41,469 bases of DNA, from NCBI RefSeq assembly GCF_009696465.1, contig NZ_VULX01000024.1, forward strand, positions 1 to 41,469. The letters are read 5' to 3'. Source of the stretch: Inconstantimicrobium porci (lineage in GTDB: Bacteria > Bacillota > Clostridia > Clostridiales > Clostridiaceae). The notes beneath the pieces were generated by a model. That model saw only the letters and a program-made list of their open reading frames with translations, did not search any database and was not told the origin of the DNA. This document shows, in pieces, positions 16,140 to 25,776 of this stretch; positions within the stretch are counted from its first letter, which is position 1; every line of letters begins with the position of its first letter. The position numbers were made by a program, and so were the translations under genes.

Positions 16140-16840
16140 AACTTACAGAATGGAAACTCTCCCCTGAATTCTAAATTACTCTTGAGCAATTCCAGTCTTG
16201 ACTTGGCTAAATATGTTCTTCAGACAATTATCTAGTGTAAATTTTATTGAGTTAATAGCTTTAATTTTTTTCTTGCTAGAGTCAACATAACTTGTACTCG
16301 TTTTACCTTAACTTAATTGTAATATAGTTCAATTGTATCAAGTGCTAATTTAGTGTATACTTCTTGCATCAACTAATCCGTTTAACACTTCACTAAATAG
16401 TCCTACACCCTAGAATACTCTTAAACTATCATATGAATAATTTTGTTCTGTTCAACATACTTAAAATCCCCCTCGTTAATTTTAATTAACTATTTTAATA
16501 ATGGTACAAAAAGCTAATGTATTTTTCGGAACCGTTCCCAAAAAAGTCACAAACATTTTTGTTAACCTTTACAAACTTTATTATATTACTTAAATTTTTT
16601 AAGTTCAATAGTTTAGAAGAAAAATTTCATTTTTACGAGATTATTTGTATTATATTACAAAACTAATATTACGTTATATTTATATACATGTCTTGTATTG
16701 CAAAATATTATTTTTTATTTTAGAATAATTCTGTTAAACTCACGACTGCTCTTTTAAAATAACTATAGCAAAATAGATACACAGATACTTTTTTAGTTAT
16801 TATCATATAAACTTTATTTTAATTTGAGAGGGATTATACA
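16140..16840. other. Decayed tract with orphan operator and translation start
   Basis: On the reverse strand there is a LacI-type operator (16526-16540, GGAACCGTTCC core), then GAGGGGG (16468-16474), then an ATG at 16458 that opens only nine codons (MLNRTKLFI) before tandem stops. Fragments such as VLNGLVDARSIH follow in shifting frames, ending near 16180. This is what remains of a regulated gene start. Given the flanking MalR-type regulator and malQ, a maltodextrin-binding protein or transporter is the best guess. The stretch 16541-16840 should carry the forward promoter of the HAD gene; nothing else was seen. Confidence 0.5.
16526..16540 (-). promoter_or_regulatory. Orphan LacI-type operator
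   Basis: TCGGAACCGTTCCCA has an 11-bp near-palindromic core, GGAACCGTTCC. It lies 68 bp upstream of an ATG with a strong ribosome binding site but no surviving gene. It resembles the operator class at 15858-15869 but is not identical. Confidence 0.45.
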
Positions 16841-17560
16841 ATGTATAAAAATTATATTTTTGATCTTTATGGAACATTAGTAGATATACATACTGATGAA
16901 TCAACAGACTTTCTTTGGACAAATCTGGCTTTATTTTTCAACTTCAAAGGTGCTGATTATACTGCTACTACCTTAGAGAAGATGTATATTAAAAAAACTA
17001 CTGCAGCTAAGAACAAAATAACAAATACTAAATATCCAGACTTTCCTATTGAAAATATTTTTGAAGAACTTTATACCGATAAGAATGTTATCGTTTCCAA
17101 AGACACCATAAAAGATACAGCACAATTTTTTAGAACTCTTTCTATAAAATACGTAAAATTATACCCTAAAACTATTGAACTGTTAAAAGAATTAAAATCC
17201 AAGGGCAAAAATGTCTATCTTTTATCTAATGCGCAAAGGATTTTTACATTTTACGAAATGATGATGCTTGATATCACAAAATATTTTGATGATATTTTTA
17301 TATCAAGTGATTATAATGTATGTAAACCGGACAAGCAGTTTTTTAATGTTCTCATAAATAAATTACATGTTAATACTGAGGAATCAGTTATGATTGGTAA
17401 TGATTATATCTGTGATATTGAAGGTGCATGCAGTGTGAACATGGATTCAATTTATATAGATTCAAATCTATCTCCATATATAGATGGTGAATTAAAAAGC
17501 ACTTATTCTATAATGTCAGGTAATCTATATGACGGAATGAAGAAATTAAATCTTCTTTAA
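16841..17560 (+). CDS. HAD-superfamily hydrolase (subfamily IA)
   Basis: This 239-residue protein has the HAD motifs: I in IFDLYGTLVD (nucleophile Asp8), II in VYLLSNAQR (Ser), III Lys in CKPDKQFF, and IV in MIGNDYICDIEGA (acidic pair). The alpha-helical cap lies between residues 20 and 90. Motif I is DxY rather than the DxD of most phosphatases; Tyr at this place is shared with 2-haloacid dehalogenases and several YjjG-like nucleotidases. The substrate is unknown. GAGAGGGAT precedes the ATG. It is monocistronic, closed by a strong terminator shared with the convergent protease gene. Confidence 0.8.
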   Translation: MYKNYIFDLYGTLVDIHTDESTDFLWTNLALFFNFKGADYTATTLEKMYIKKTTAAKNKITNTKYPDFPIENIFEELYTDKNVIVSKDTIKDTAQFFRTLSIKYVKLYPKTIELLKELKSKGKNVYLLSNAQRIFTFYEMMMLDITKYFDDIFISSDYNVCKPDKQFFNVLINKLHVNTEESVMIGNDYICDIEGACSVNMDSIYIDSNLSPYIDGELKSTYSIMSGNLYDGMKKLNLL

Positions 17561-17567
17561 CAAAAAA

Positions 17568-17600
17568 ACAGGCACAGAACTCTTTCTGTACCTGTTTTTT
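17568..17600. terminator. Bidirectional terminator between HAD gene and subtilisin
   Basis: ACAGGCACAGA (17568-17578) pairs with TCTGTACCTGT (17585-17595) with one mismatch. It is followed by TTTTT on the forward strand and preceded by seven A on the other side, so it works in both directions. Confidence 0.85.
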
Positions 17601-17616
17601 ATATTAATCTATTTAA

Positions 17617-20600
17617 TTATAGTCTTCTCTTTCTTTTTGTAAATACAACAGCAACACCTGCTACAATCATAATTAATGCTACGATTGTAATGCTTAAAGC
17701 ATTTACAATTGAACCTGTCTTTGGCATTTTAGAAGTAGAAACTGTTGTAGGTGCACTTACATTCTTTGTATCATTTGTTTTGCCTGCAATAGTTACCTTG
17801 CCATTTCCTGTATTATCATCGTTTGTTGTTACTATACCTGAGCCAGCTTTACCTTGATTATTTCCTGGTTTTTTACTTGGATCTGGTTTCTGATTTGCTG
17901 GCTTTGGCATCTCAACTGTAAATACTACTGTTTTCTCAGTCTTATTTCCTGCTAAATCTACTGCTGTTACTTTTAATTCATGTTTTCCATCTGTATTAAT
18001 AACACTTCCATCATAAGCTTTTCCATCCAATGTAACTGTAAGTTCACTAGTTTTTTCATTAGCCTTAACTACAGCTTTTACTTCATTTTCATACTTGAAT
18101 CCATCCTGAACACCTTCAACTGTTATTTCTGGTGCTGTTTTATCTAAAGTAAATTCTGCTTCATATTTAGTTTCATTTCCTGCTTTATCTACTGCTTTTA
18201 CTACTAGTTTATGAACTCCGTCAGTAGAAACTACAGCCTTATCATATTCTTTTCCATCTAATGTCATTTCTGTAACTGTAGCGCCTTGTTCAACAGTAAT
18301 AACTGGTGTTACATCTTTGTTATAAAGCTTACCATTTTCAACACCTTCAACCTTAATTATTGGTGCAGTCTTATCTATTGTAAACTTGAATGTCTGACTT
18401 CCAACTGGAGATTTCTCACCTTTTAAAGCTGAATTAACAACAAGGGTATAATCTCCCTGCTCTGTTATTGCCTGTCCTTTAGTATAAGGAGCTCCATTTA
18501 ATGTCATAGTAACATCATATTCCTTTTCATTATACTCTACAACAGGTGTAACATCTTTGTTATATAATCCGCCATCAGCAACTGCACTGATTTTTACACC
18601 TAGACCCGGATTAATTTTAACTGTATATTTCTGTTCAACTTTATTGTCTAACTCATCAATAGCCTTTAATGATACTATATCACCGTCATTAACTGTAAGT
18701 TCTTTTGTAAATTCCTTTTCATTATATTGTGGTCCAAACTTACCTTCATTAAATGATGACAAAATTTGTTGTTCATTAATATAGAATTTATATCCAAAAA
18801 CATTATCTGATACTTTTCCTTTTAATGTTACCTTATGAGAAGCTGCATTTATTACCCCATTACTTACTAAAGCACTATCTAAAGTTATTACTGGAGCTGT
18901 AGTATCACAAAATACTTTAAGTCCATAATTCATTAATTCTTTTCCATTCTTATCAGCTGCATATACTGGAATAGTATTTACGCCTTCATTTAAAGTTACA
19001 TTTACTGAGAATGTCTTATTATCATTAATTTTAACATCTTTATTTGCTATTCTTAAAACTTGAACATTATTAGTTACTCTTCCTTCAAATGTAACATTTT
19101 TTTCAGTATATTCTTGTGAAGGCTGAACATTGCTGAATAATACTGGAGTTTTATCAACCTTTGTTGATACTGTAAATGATTCATCTGATATATTTTCCGC
19201 ATTATCTAGTGCTGCTATTTCTATTTCATTATCATTATCTTCATCTAAAGTCACATCGGCAGTATAATGTACATTATCAGTTGTTTTAGTCTTAACAGTT
19301 TTTCCATTTACTGAAGCAAGATAAGCTTGTAACCCTGAAGTTGCTTCATCTATTGTAAATGTAAGCTTATAAGATGTTGAATTAGTCTGCTGAGCAGATG
19401 TTAAAGTTATTTTTGGTGCTGTAGCATCAACTTTAACTGGTACAACTGTATCCTGCTCTTTTCCATCAGTCATAACCTTTGATTTAATCTTCATATAATA
19501 CTGTCCATCTTTAACTGGTTCTTTCTTTCCGTTTTCAGCATTGTATGCTGTACCATCCCAAGATAAGTTATTTTTTATTGCTGGTGATGTAGACTTAGAA
19601 AGTAATTGCTTTCTTACATTATCTACTTTAGCAACATTTTCAGCGATTACCTTATTATCTTTATCTAAAATGTCTACGCTCATATTCTTTGCGTTTCTCC
19701 ACATATATAATTCAGGCACTAATTTATCATTTTTACCATCATTATTTGGTGATATAGCTATTTTATTAGGATTTATTTTTACTCCATTTTCGTCTCTTCC
19801 ATCAAAACCAGCATAATTATATGATCCGTTATATGGAACTACTGCAATTGATGGTATAAGATAATCATTGCTTTCTTTTTCCCATGTCATAGGGCTTATA
19901 ATTTTTTCAGCTGACCAGTCACCATAGAATCCCATATAAGGCACAACTAATGACGGAGCGCTTGTTTCATTCTTAAATTGAATATAACCTTCTGCATAGT
20001 TGCCCTTCTTAGTTTTGCTATCAATCTTTAATGTAGCCTTAACAGTAACATTACTCTTAGCTGGAACTGTTACCTTGTCTTTATCAAATGTCACTTTTGC
20101 TCCATTCAATACAGTATCGCAATTCATTACACTTACAGACATACCGTCTTCTGGTACCTTTGAAGTAAGAACTCCACCTGGAGTCTTCATAGAATAAGTT
20201 TGATCTTTATCTCCATAATTTTTAAGAGTTATATTAAATTCTGTTTTTTCTCCAACTTCTTTTAATGAAACTGTTGCCTGTCCATCATCAGCAGTTGCAA
20301 GTACTGTATTATTTATTGCATCTTCTGCTTGAACAAGACCAGCTCCTTGTCTTCTTGGAGAATATGGAACAGTTCCATCTGAACCTTCTTTATCATAAAG
20401 AATCTTAGCTGTATTAATAAGTGAATTCTTTACATAACTAACAAGATCTTTTCCTGTAAGTCCAAGATTTTTTTCTTTGACAGCTTGTACAGCTAATGCT
20501 GTTACACCTGTTGTATGAGGTGCAGCCATTGATGTACCACTCATGCTTGCATATCTATTATCATTTACTGTTGAAAATATATTTCCACCAGGAGCTGTTA

Positions 20601-22284
20601 CTTCAGGTGCAAACTGAAGATCTGGAGCAGGTCCCCATGATGTAAAATCAGACATTTGCTGAGAAGCAACATTTGCTGTAACAACAGTCTTGCCATTAAA
20701 TTCAATAGTAGCTTTTTTATCAGATAAAAGCGCTTCACCATCACTCTGTGCTATGAATAAAGCAGGTATTTCCAATGATGCGTTTGATGCCATATTTATA
20801 TAGCTATTACCTTGATTATTATAAACAATAACAGCTGCAGCCCCTGCTGCTTGTGCATTATCCTGTTTTACTGTAAAATTTAACTTACCTCTCTGTATTA
20901 GAGCAACCTTTCCTTTTAAATCTTTACCAGCAAAATCAGAAACATCTCCATAACCACAGTTAACTATCTCAAGTTTCTGACCAGCAGAGAATTTATCCCT
21001 AGGATCCACAGAACTCTGTGTATACCCAAAGTTCTTTATTTTACCATTTACAGTTGCTGTAAGTGCATTAAGATGTACATTAGTATTTTCAGAACTTGCA
21101 ACCTCAATAGCCTCTGTTGCAAGTCCAGGAGAACCTACTGTAGCAGTATCTTTCTGATTATCAAGAACATATGGGTTTGTTGAGTATGATTCATTACCTG
21201 CTGAAACTACGCAAATAACTCCTGCATCCGCAGCTTCTTTAATTGCTTTTTGCTCTGGATCGTCACTATCAACAAAACCTGCTGTAGAACCAAGACTCAT
21301 ATTGATGACATCTGCCTTAAGTTCAACTGACTTTTCTATTGCAGCCACAATATCATCAGAAAAAGCACCCGAATTATTCGGATCATTAGAGAAAACCTTC
21401 ATAGCTAAAAGCTGTGCTTCTGGTGCTACCCCTTGTATTGCTTCTCCATTATTAACCTCTTCCTGACTACCATCAGCAGCAACAATACCTGCAACATGCA
21501 TACCATGCATACTTCCTGATTTATCAATAACTTGATTATTTTTATCAGCAAAATTGTATCCATATGGTACTTTATTAGTGAAATACTTACCACCATCATT
21601 ATAAGTATTCTCTTTTATCTTTAACTTTGAACTATCAGCTGGTGCTTTCATATCTTTATGTGTATAATCGATACCAGTATCAATTATTGCTGCAACAAGA
21701 CCTTCACCTTTATACTTTTTATTCTTCCAAACATCCTTAACTTGTGTTAAATCTTTTGCTGTTGTCATAGTTGGATAGAATACTCTTGCTTCAGTAACAT
21801 TTTCAACACCTTTTAATTTCTTTATCTTTTCTATATCTTTTCTCTTAACATTGATAGAGAAACCATTAATCAGGTTTCCATAAGTATTCTTAACCTTATT
21901 ATTAGCAATTTTCTCTACCTGTTGTTTAATACTAGCTTGTCCAGCTATTGTGCTGTTAATCATTGACTTTGTAGCCTTTGATGCATCTCCAGCTTTTTCT
22001 GATGCTGAATCTGCATTTAATTCGACAATTACTCTTACAGTTTCCTCTGGGTTATTGCTGGTACGTTTATTTTCCTCATCAATTTTAACCTTCTTATGTC
22101 CTGCAAGAGTATCCCCTACTTTCATTTCAGCATTTTTCTTCTGTAAAAGCTTTGATTTTAAATCAGATACTAATTTTTGCTCATTTGCACTTGCCTGATA
22201 TGGTTTAGTAACTGATGCAGTTAAAGAAGATGCAAAAACAACACTAACCAATGCAGACGTAGCCTTACATAATTTTGACTTCAT
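17617..22284 (-). CDS. Cell-wall-anchored subtilisin-like serine protease (S8) with Ig-like repeats
   Basis: This 1555-residue secreted protease is intact. Order: signal peptide (to about residue 33), I9-type propeptide (80-170, VRVIVELNAD...), S8 catalytic domain with Asp in IIDTGIDYTHKD (~202), His in GMHVAGIVAADG (~262) and Ser in SGTSMAAPHTTG (~583). A PA insert (~450-540, GKVALIQRG) is followed by Fn3-like domains and tandem Ig-like modules, each near DKTAP (~1000-1480). A linker leads to the sortase signal MPKTG (~1520), a hydrophobic helix and KRKRRL. The architecture is that of lactocepin/C5a-peptidase-type proteases. I choose ATG 22284 because AAGGGGG precedes it; 24 further upstream codons are open but contain the leader element. 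The gene lies in tandem with a dead paralogue. Confidence 0.92.
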   Translation of the reverse strand: MKSKLCKATSALVSVVFASSLTASVTKPYQASANEQKLVSDLKSKLLQKKNAEMKVGDTLAGHKKVKIDEENKRTSNNPEETVRVIVELNADSASEKAGDASKATKSMINSTIAGQASIKQQVEKIANNKVKNTYGNLINGFSINVKRKDIEKIKKLKGVENVTEARVFYPTMTTAKDLTQVKDVWKNKKYKGEGLVAAIIDTGIDYTHKDMKAPADSSKLKIKENTYNDGGKYFTNKVPYGYNFADKNNQVIDKSGSMHGMHVAGIVAADGSQEEVNNGEAIQGVAPEAQLLAMKVFSNDPNNSGAFSDDIVAAIEKSVELKADVINMSLGSTAGFVDSDDPEQKAIKEAADAGVICVVSAGNESYSTNPYVLDNQKDTATVGSPGLATEAIEVASSENTNVHLNALTATVNGKIKNFGYTQSSVDPRDKFSAGQKLEIVNCGYGDVSDFAGKDLKGKVALIQRGKLNFTVKQDNAQAAGAAAVIVYNNQGNSYINMASNASLEIPALFIAQSDGEALLSDKKATIEFNGKTVVTANVASQQMSDFTSWGPAPDLQFAPEVTAPGGNIFSTVNDNRYASMSGTSMAAPHTTGVTALAVQAVKEKNLGLTGKDLVSYVKNSLINTAKILYDKEGSDGTVPYSPRRQGAGLVQAEDAINNTVLATADDGQATVSLKEVGEKTEFNITLKNYGDKDQTYSMKTPGGVLTSKVPEDGMSVSVMNCDTVLNGAKVTFDKDKVTVPAKSNVTVKATLKIDSKTKKGNYAEGYIQFKNETSAPSLVVPYMGFYGDWSAEKIISPMTWEKESNDYLIPSIAVVPYNGSYNYAGFDGRDENGVKINPNKIAISPNNDGKNDKLVPELYMWRNAKNMSVDILDKDNKVIAENVAKVDNVRKQLLSKSTSPAIKNNLSWDGTAYNAENGKKEPVKDGQYYMKIKSKVMTDGKEQDTVVPVKVDATAPKITLTSAQQTNSTSYKLTFTIDEATSGLQAYLASVNGKTVKTKTTDNVHYTADVTLDEDNDNEIEIAALDNAENISDESFTVSTKVDKTPVLFSNVQPSQEYTEKNVTFEGRVTNNVQVLRIANKDVKINDNKTFSVNVTLNEGVNTIPVYAADKNGKELMNYGLKVFCDTTAPVITLDSALVSNGVINAASHKVTLKGKVSDNVFGYKFYINEQQILSSFNEGKFGPQYNEKEFTKELTVNDGDIVSLKAIDELDNKVEQKYTVKINPGLGVKISAVADGGLYNKDVTPVVEYNEKEYDVTMTLNGAPYTKGQAITEQGDYTLVVNSALKGEKSPVGSQTFKFTIDKTAPIIKVEGVENGKLYNKDVTPVITVEQGATVTEMTLDGKEYDKAVVSTDGVHKLVVKAVDKAGNETKYEAEFTLDKTAPEITVEGVQDGFKYENEVKAVVKANEKTSELTVTLDGKAYDGSVINTDGKHELKVTAVDLAGNKTEKTVVFTVEMPKPANQKPDPSKKPGNNQGKAGSGIVTTNDDNTGNGKVTIAGKTNDTKNVSAPTTVSTSKMPKTGSIVNALSITIVALIMIVAGVAVVFTKRKRRL

Positions 22285-22311
22285 AATAGTCCCCCTTATT
22301 TTGTTATATAT

Positions 22312-22342
22312 TATAGACACTAAAAGTGTTCTATTCCCCCAA
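22312..22342 (-). promoter_or_regulatory. Conserved 31-nt leader element, copy 1
   Basis: On the reverse strand TTGGGGGAATAGAACAC runs into TTTTAGTGTCTATA, 28 nt before the protease start. It contains an imperfect palindrome (TAGAACACT/AGTGTCTA). An almost identical element precedes the paralogue at 25562-25591, though the flanking sequence differs. It could be a regulator site or an mRNA hairpin. Confidence 0.55.
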
Positions 22343-22568
22343 ATAAAAACAAACAAAAATAATTGAATAAAATGTAATTTTTGTTAATCTATTCAATAAT
22401 ATCATATAAATACTATATTATTATTTTTTAAAATAGTCAATGTATTTTATGGATTTTTACGAATAAATTTATCTTTATTTTAACTTATTAAAATAATGAA
22501 GATTGTTTTAATGCCATTTTATTATTCTATCAGCCTTAAATGTTCAACATAAAAATATGCGCATAAAA

Positions 22569-22605
22569 AAGACTGTATATAGCAAAATATGCTACATACA
22601 GTCTT
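22569..22605 (-). terminator. Terminator of decayed subtilisin gene
   Basis: AAGACTGTATATAGCA (22569-22584) pairs with TGCTACATACAGTCTT (22590-22605), 15 of 16 positions. On the reverse strand it is followed by TTTTTTA. The terminator survives although the gene is broken. Confidence 0.85.
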
Positions 22606-22644
22606 ATATGAACTATATAGAGGAATAATAATATTAATTAAAGT

Positions 22645-25535
22645 ACTACTTACTCGCCTTTTTCTTTTTATCATTAATTATAGCTACTCCTGCTACAATT
22701 AACATAATTGATGCTAATAGTATACTTGTAGCATTAACCATAGATCCTGTCTTAGGAATATTAGCATTTGCTACTTTATTATTAATTCCATTAGTATTAT
22801 TAACATTTACAGGTTTTTTGAATTATCACTGATTGATGATGAAGTATTACCTGTACCAGGTTTACTCTGGTTATTTCCAGGGTTAGGTTTATCCTGACTG
22901 TTTCCAGGATTCTTATTAGGATCTTCTGGCTTAGGTGCACTTATATTGAATACTACTATCTTCTCACTAATATTACCAGCTAAATCAACAGCTGTAACCT
23001 CTAATACATGCTTACCTACTATAATAATAGCGCTTCCATCATAAGCTTTTCCATCAAGAGTAATTGAAGTTACTACTGCTCCTTCTTCTACCTCAATCTT
23101 TGGAAGTACATCCTTATTATATGCTTTTCCATTTTCCATACCATTAATTTTAACTACAGGCGCAGTTTTATCAATTGTAAATTTATATTCCTGAATACCT
23201 TGAGGTTTATCTTCTCCCTTTAGTACTGATTTTACTGCTAAAGTATAACTTCCTTCTGCTGTTATAGTTTGTCCATTCTCATATGGCTGTCCATTAACTG
23301 TTATAGTCACATCATATAAGTCAGCATTATATTTTACGTTTGGTGTAACATCTTTATTATAATATCCACCATCTGTTACATTGTCTACACTTACACCAAG
23401 GCTTGGATTAATCTTTACAGTATATTTATTAACAGTTTCATTTCCGAATAAATCTACAGCTTTAAGTGTTATTATATCACCATCATTTACATTTAATTCT
23501 TTCGTGAACTCTTTAGTATTAACTTTAGGTCCAAACTTAGCATCATTTTCATATTTTATAACTTCTTCTCCATTAATTCTGAATTCATATCCTTGGAAGT
23601 TATCACTTACAGTTCCCTTAAGCTCTAGTTTATGTGAAGAAGCATTTATAACTCCACCATTGACTAAAGGAGATGTTAATGTTATTACTGGCGCTGTTAC
23701 ATCACAGAATATCTTAACTCCATAATTAGCAAGCTCATTACCATCTTTATCTGCTGCATATACAGTGACTATATTTACACCTTCATTTAATTTTACATCT
23801 GCTTCAAATGATCTATCATCTTTAATTTCAACATCATTTCCTGTAATTTTAAGAGTCTTAGTTTTAGCAGATACTCTTCCTGTTACCTTAATATCCTTCT
23901 TTGAATAATTTGTATTTGTTGCGAAGTTATCAAAATCAAGTATATCTACAGACATACTCTTTGCACTTCTGAATAAATATAATGATGGTATTAATTCATC
24001 ATAATACCCATCTCCATTAGGGGATATTGCTATTTTATCCTTATTAATTTTTGCATATCCATATTTATCTATTCCATCAACTCCAGCTAAAGCAGAATTT
24101 TGACCTTCAATCTTTACTGAGGCATATGATGGGATAACATAATTGTCACTTTCCTTTTCCCAAACCATTGGACTACAATCTTTTCTTTAGACCAGCTTCC
24201 ATAGTAGCTCATAAATGGTACAACTAGAGATGGATCTTCACCTTTATTTTTAAATTTAATATATCCTTCTGCATAATTTTCTTTTTCTGCATTATCGTCT
24301 ATATTTAATGTGACTGTTACCTTCTTGGAACCCTTAGCTGGTACTGTAACTTCCTTTTCATTAAACTTAAGATTAGCACCTTTTAAGATTTTATCATAAC
24401 TCATACCTATATCAATAATACTCTTTGGAACATATGAAGTAAGGACTTCTCCCGGATTTTGAAGTTCATATGTTTCAGCCTTATCGCCATAATTATTAAG
24501 AGTAATATCAAATGTTGTATTTTGTCCAATTTCTTTTAATGACACTGTAGCTTGTCCATCGTTTGCTAATGCAAGTACATTATTTTTTATTGCATCTTCA
24601 ACCTGAATAAGTCCAGAACCTTGTCTTCTAGGTGAATATGGAAGTTTTCCATTTGTTTTTTCCTTATCATACATAATTTTAGTAGTATTTATAAGAGAAT
24701 TTTTAGCGTATCTCACAAGATCCTTTCCTGAAAGACCTAGCTTTTTATCTTTTGAAGCTTGTACAACAAGTGCAGCAGCGCCTGTTGTATGAGGTGCAGC
24801 CATTGAAGTACCACTCATATTCTGATAGCCATTATTGTTAGCTGTTGAATATATATTTCCACCTGGTGCAGTTACTTCTGGTGCAAAATCAAGACTAGGA
24901 GTTGGTCCCCATGAAGTATAGTCTGACATCTTCTCTGCATTAGGGTTCGGAGTTGCAGCTACCCTATGTCCAAATTCTATAGTTGGATTTTTAGCATGTA
25001 AAAGAGCTTCTCCATCAGTTTTTCCTATAAATAAAGCTGGAATCTTAAGAGTACTATCTGATGCCATATGCATATATGAATCCTGATATGGATGATATAC
25101 TACAGCGGCAACAGCACCTGCTTTTTGAGCGTTATTCTGCATATCTCTAAATGGAAGCTTTAATGGATTAATCAATGCAACTTTTCCTTTAACATCTTTA
25201 CCTTTAAAGTCTTCTTTCCTACATCATAATCCTTTTTCTTAATTTTAAGCTTTGACTTATCACTAGGCGCTTTAAAATCTTTATGTGTATAATCTACACC
25301 TGTATCTATAACTGCAGCAACAAGCCCTTCCCCTTTATACTTAAGATTTTTCCATACATTTGTAATTTGGGTAAGTTCTTTAGCTGTTGTCATTTGAAAG
25401 TAACTCTTCTTTAAGATTCAATTGAGTCTTTTTCTCTTTTGCTTTCCCCTCATAAGGCTTTACTGATGATATTAATGTTGAAGCAAGTGCTACACTAACA
25501 GCTACAGATAAAGCTCTGCACATTTTGTTTTTCAT
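22645..25535 (-). pseudogene. Decayed paralogue of the wall-anchored subtilisin
   Basis: The start is ATG 25535 after AGGGGGT, with a signal peptide like that of the intact copy (MKNKMCRALSVAVSVALAST). Comparison with the intact neighbour shows about 125 propeptide residues lost with a frameshift (near 25395), so the frame jumps to MTTAKELTQ. About 220 residues including the catalytic His are lost near 25210, again with a frame change. One base is missing near 24170 (YGSWSKEKI to VWEKES). About 175 residues of the Ig region are lost in frame near 23920, and one Ig module is gone. One base is missing in an A-run near 22815, putting the IPKTG sorting signal out of frame. Catalytic Asp and Ser remain. 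It cannot make an active protease. Confidence 0.9.
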
Positions 25536-25561
25536 ATATAACCCCCTAAAAAATTTATTTA

Positions 25562-25591
25562 TATAGACACATAAAGTGTTCTATCCCCCAA
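25562..25591 (-). promoter_or_regulatory. Conserved leader element, copy 2
   Basis: The reverse-strand sequence TTGGGGGATAGAACAC continues TTTATGTGTCTATA, 26 nt before the pseudogene start. It differs from copy 1 by two substitutions and one missing base, while surrounding leader sequence is unrelated. Confidence 0.55.
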
Positions 25592-25738
25592 TACAATCAT
25601 TCCCAATACAATTAACTGTAGTAAAGTTTTTTACTCTTACATATAAATATAGTATTTGTTATCTATAATATCAATTATTGTAAAAATTTCATTTCATTTT
25701 TTATTTATTTTTTTATTTTTGTATATATACGACAAAAA

Positions 25739-25767
25739 AGTGTGTATTCATATAGAAATACACACTT
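25739..25767 (-). terminator. Terminator of the lrp-aminotransferase operon
   Basis: AAGTGTGTATT (25739-25749) pairs perfectly with AATACACACTT (25757-25767). On the reverse strand it is followed by TTTTTTGTCG. Confidence 0.88.
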
Positions 25768-25776
25768 CTTTAAGAA

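Noticed and set aside
17890-19150. Repeated DKTAP modules as evidence for a separate adhesin gene
   Set aside because: They are continuous in frame with the protease domain and the sortase signal, so they are part of one protein.
22285-22356. 24 extra N-terminal codons on the intact subtilisin
   Set aside because: The ribosome binding site and signal peptide fit ATG 22284. The upstream frame runs through the leader element and is not open in the paralogue.
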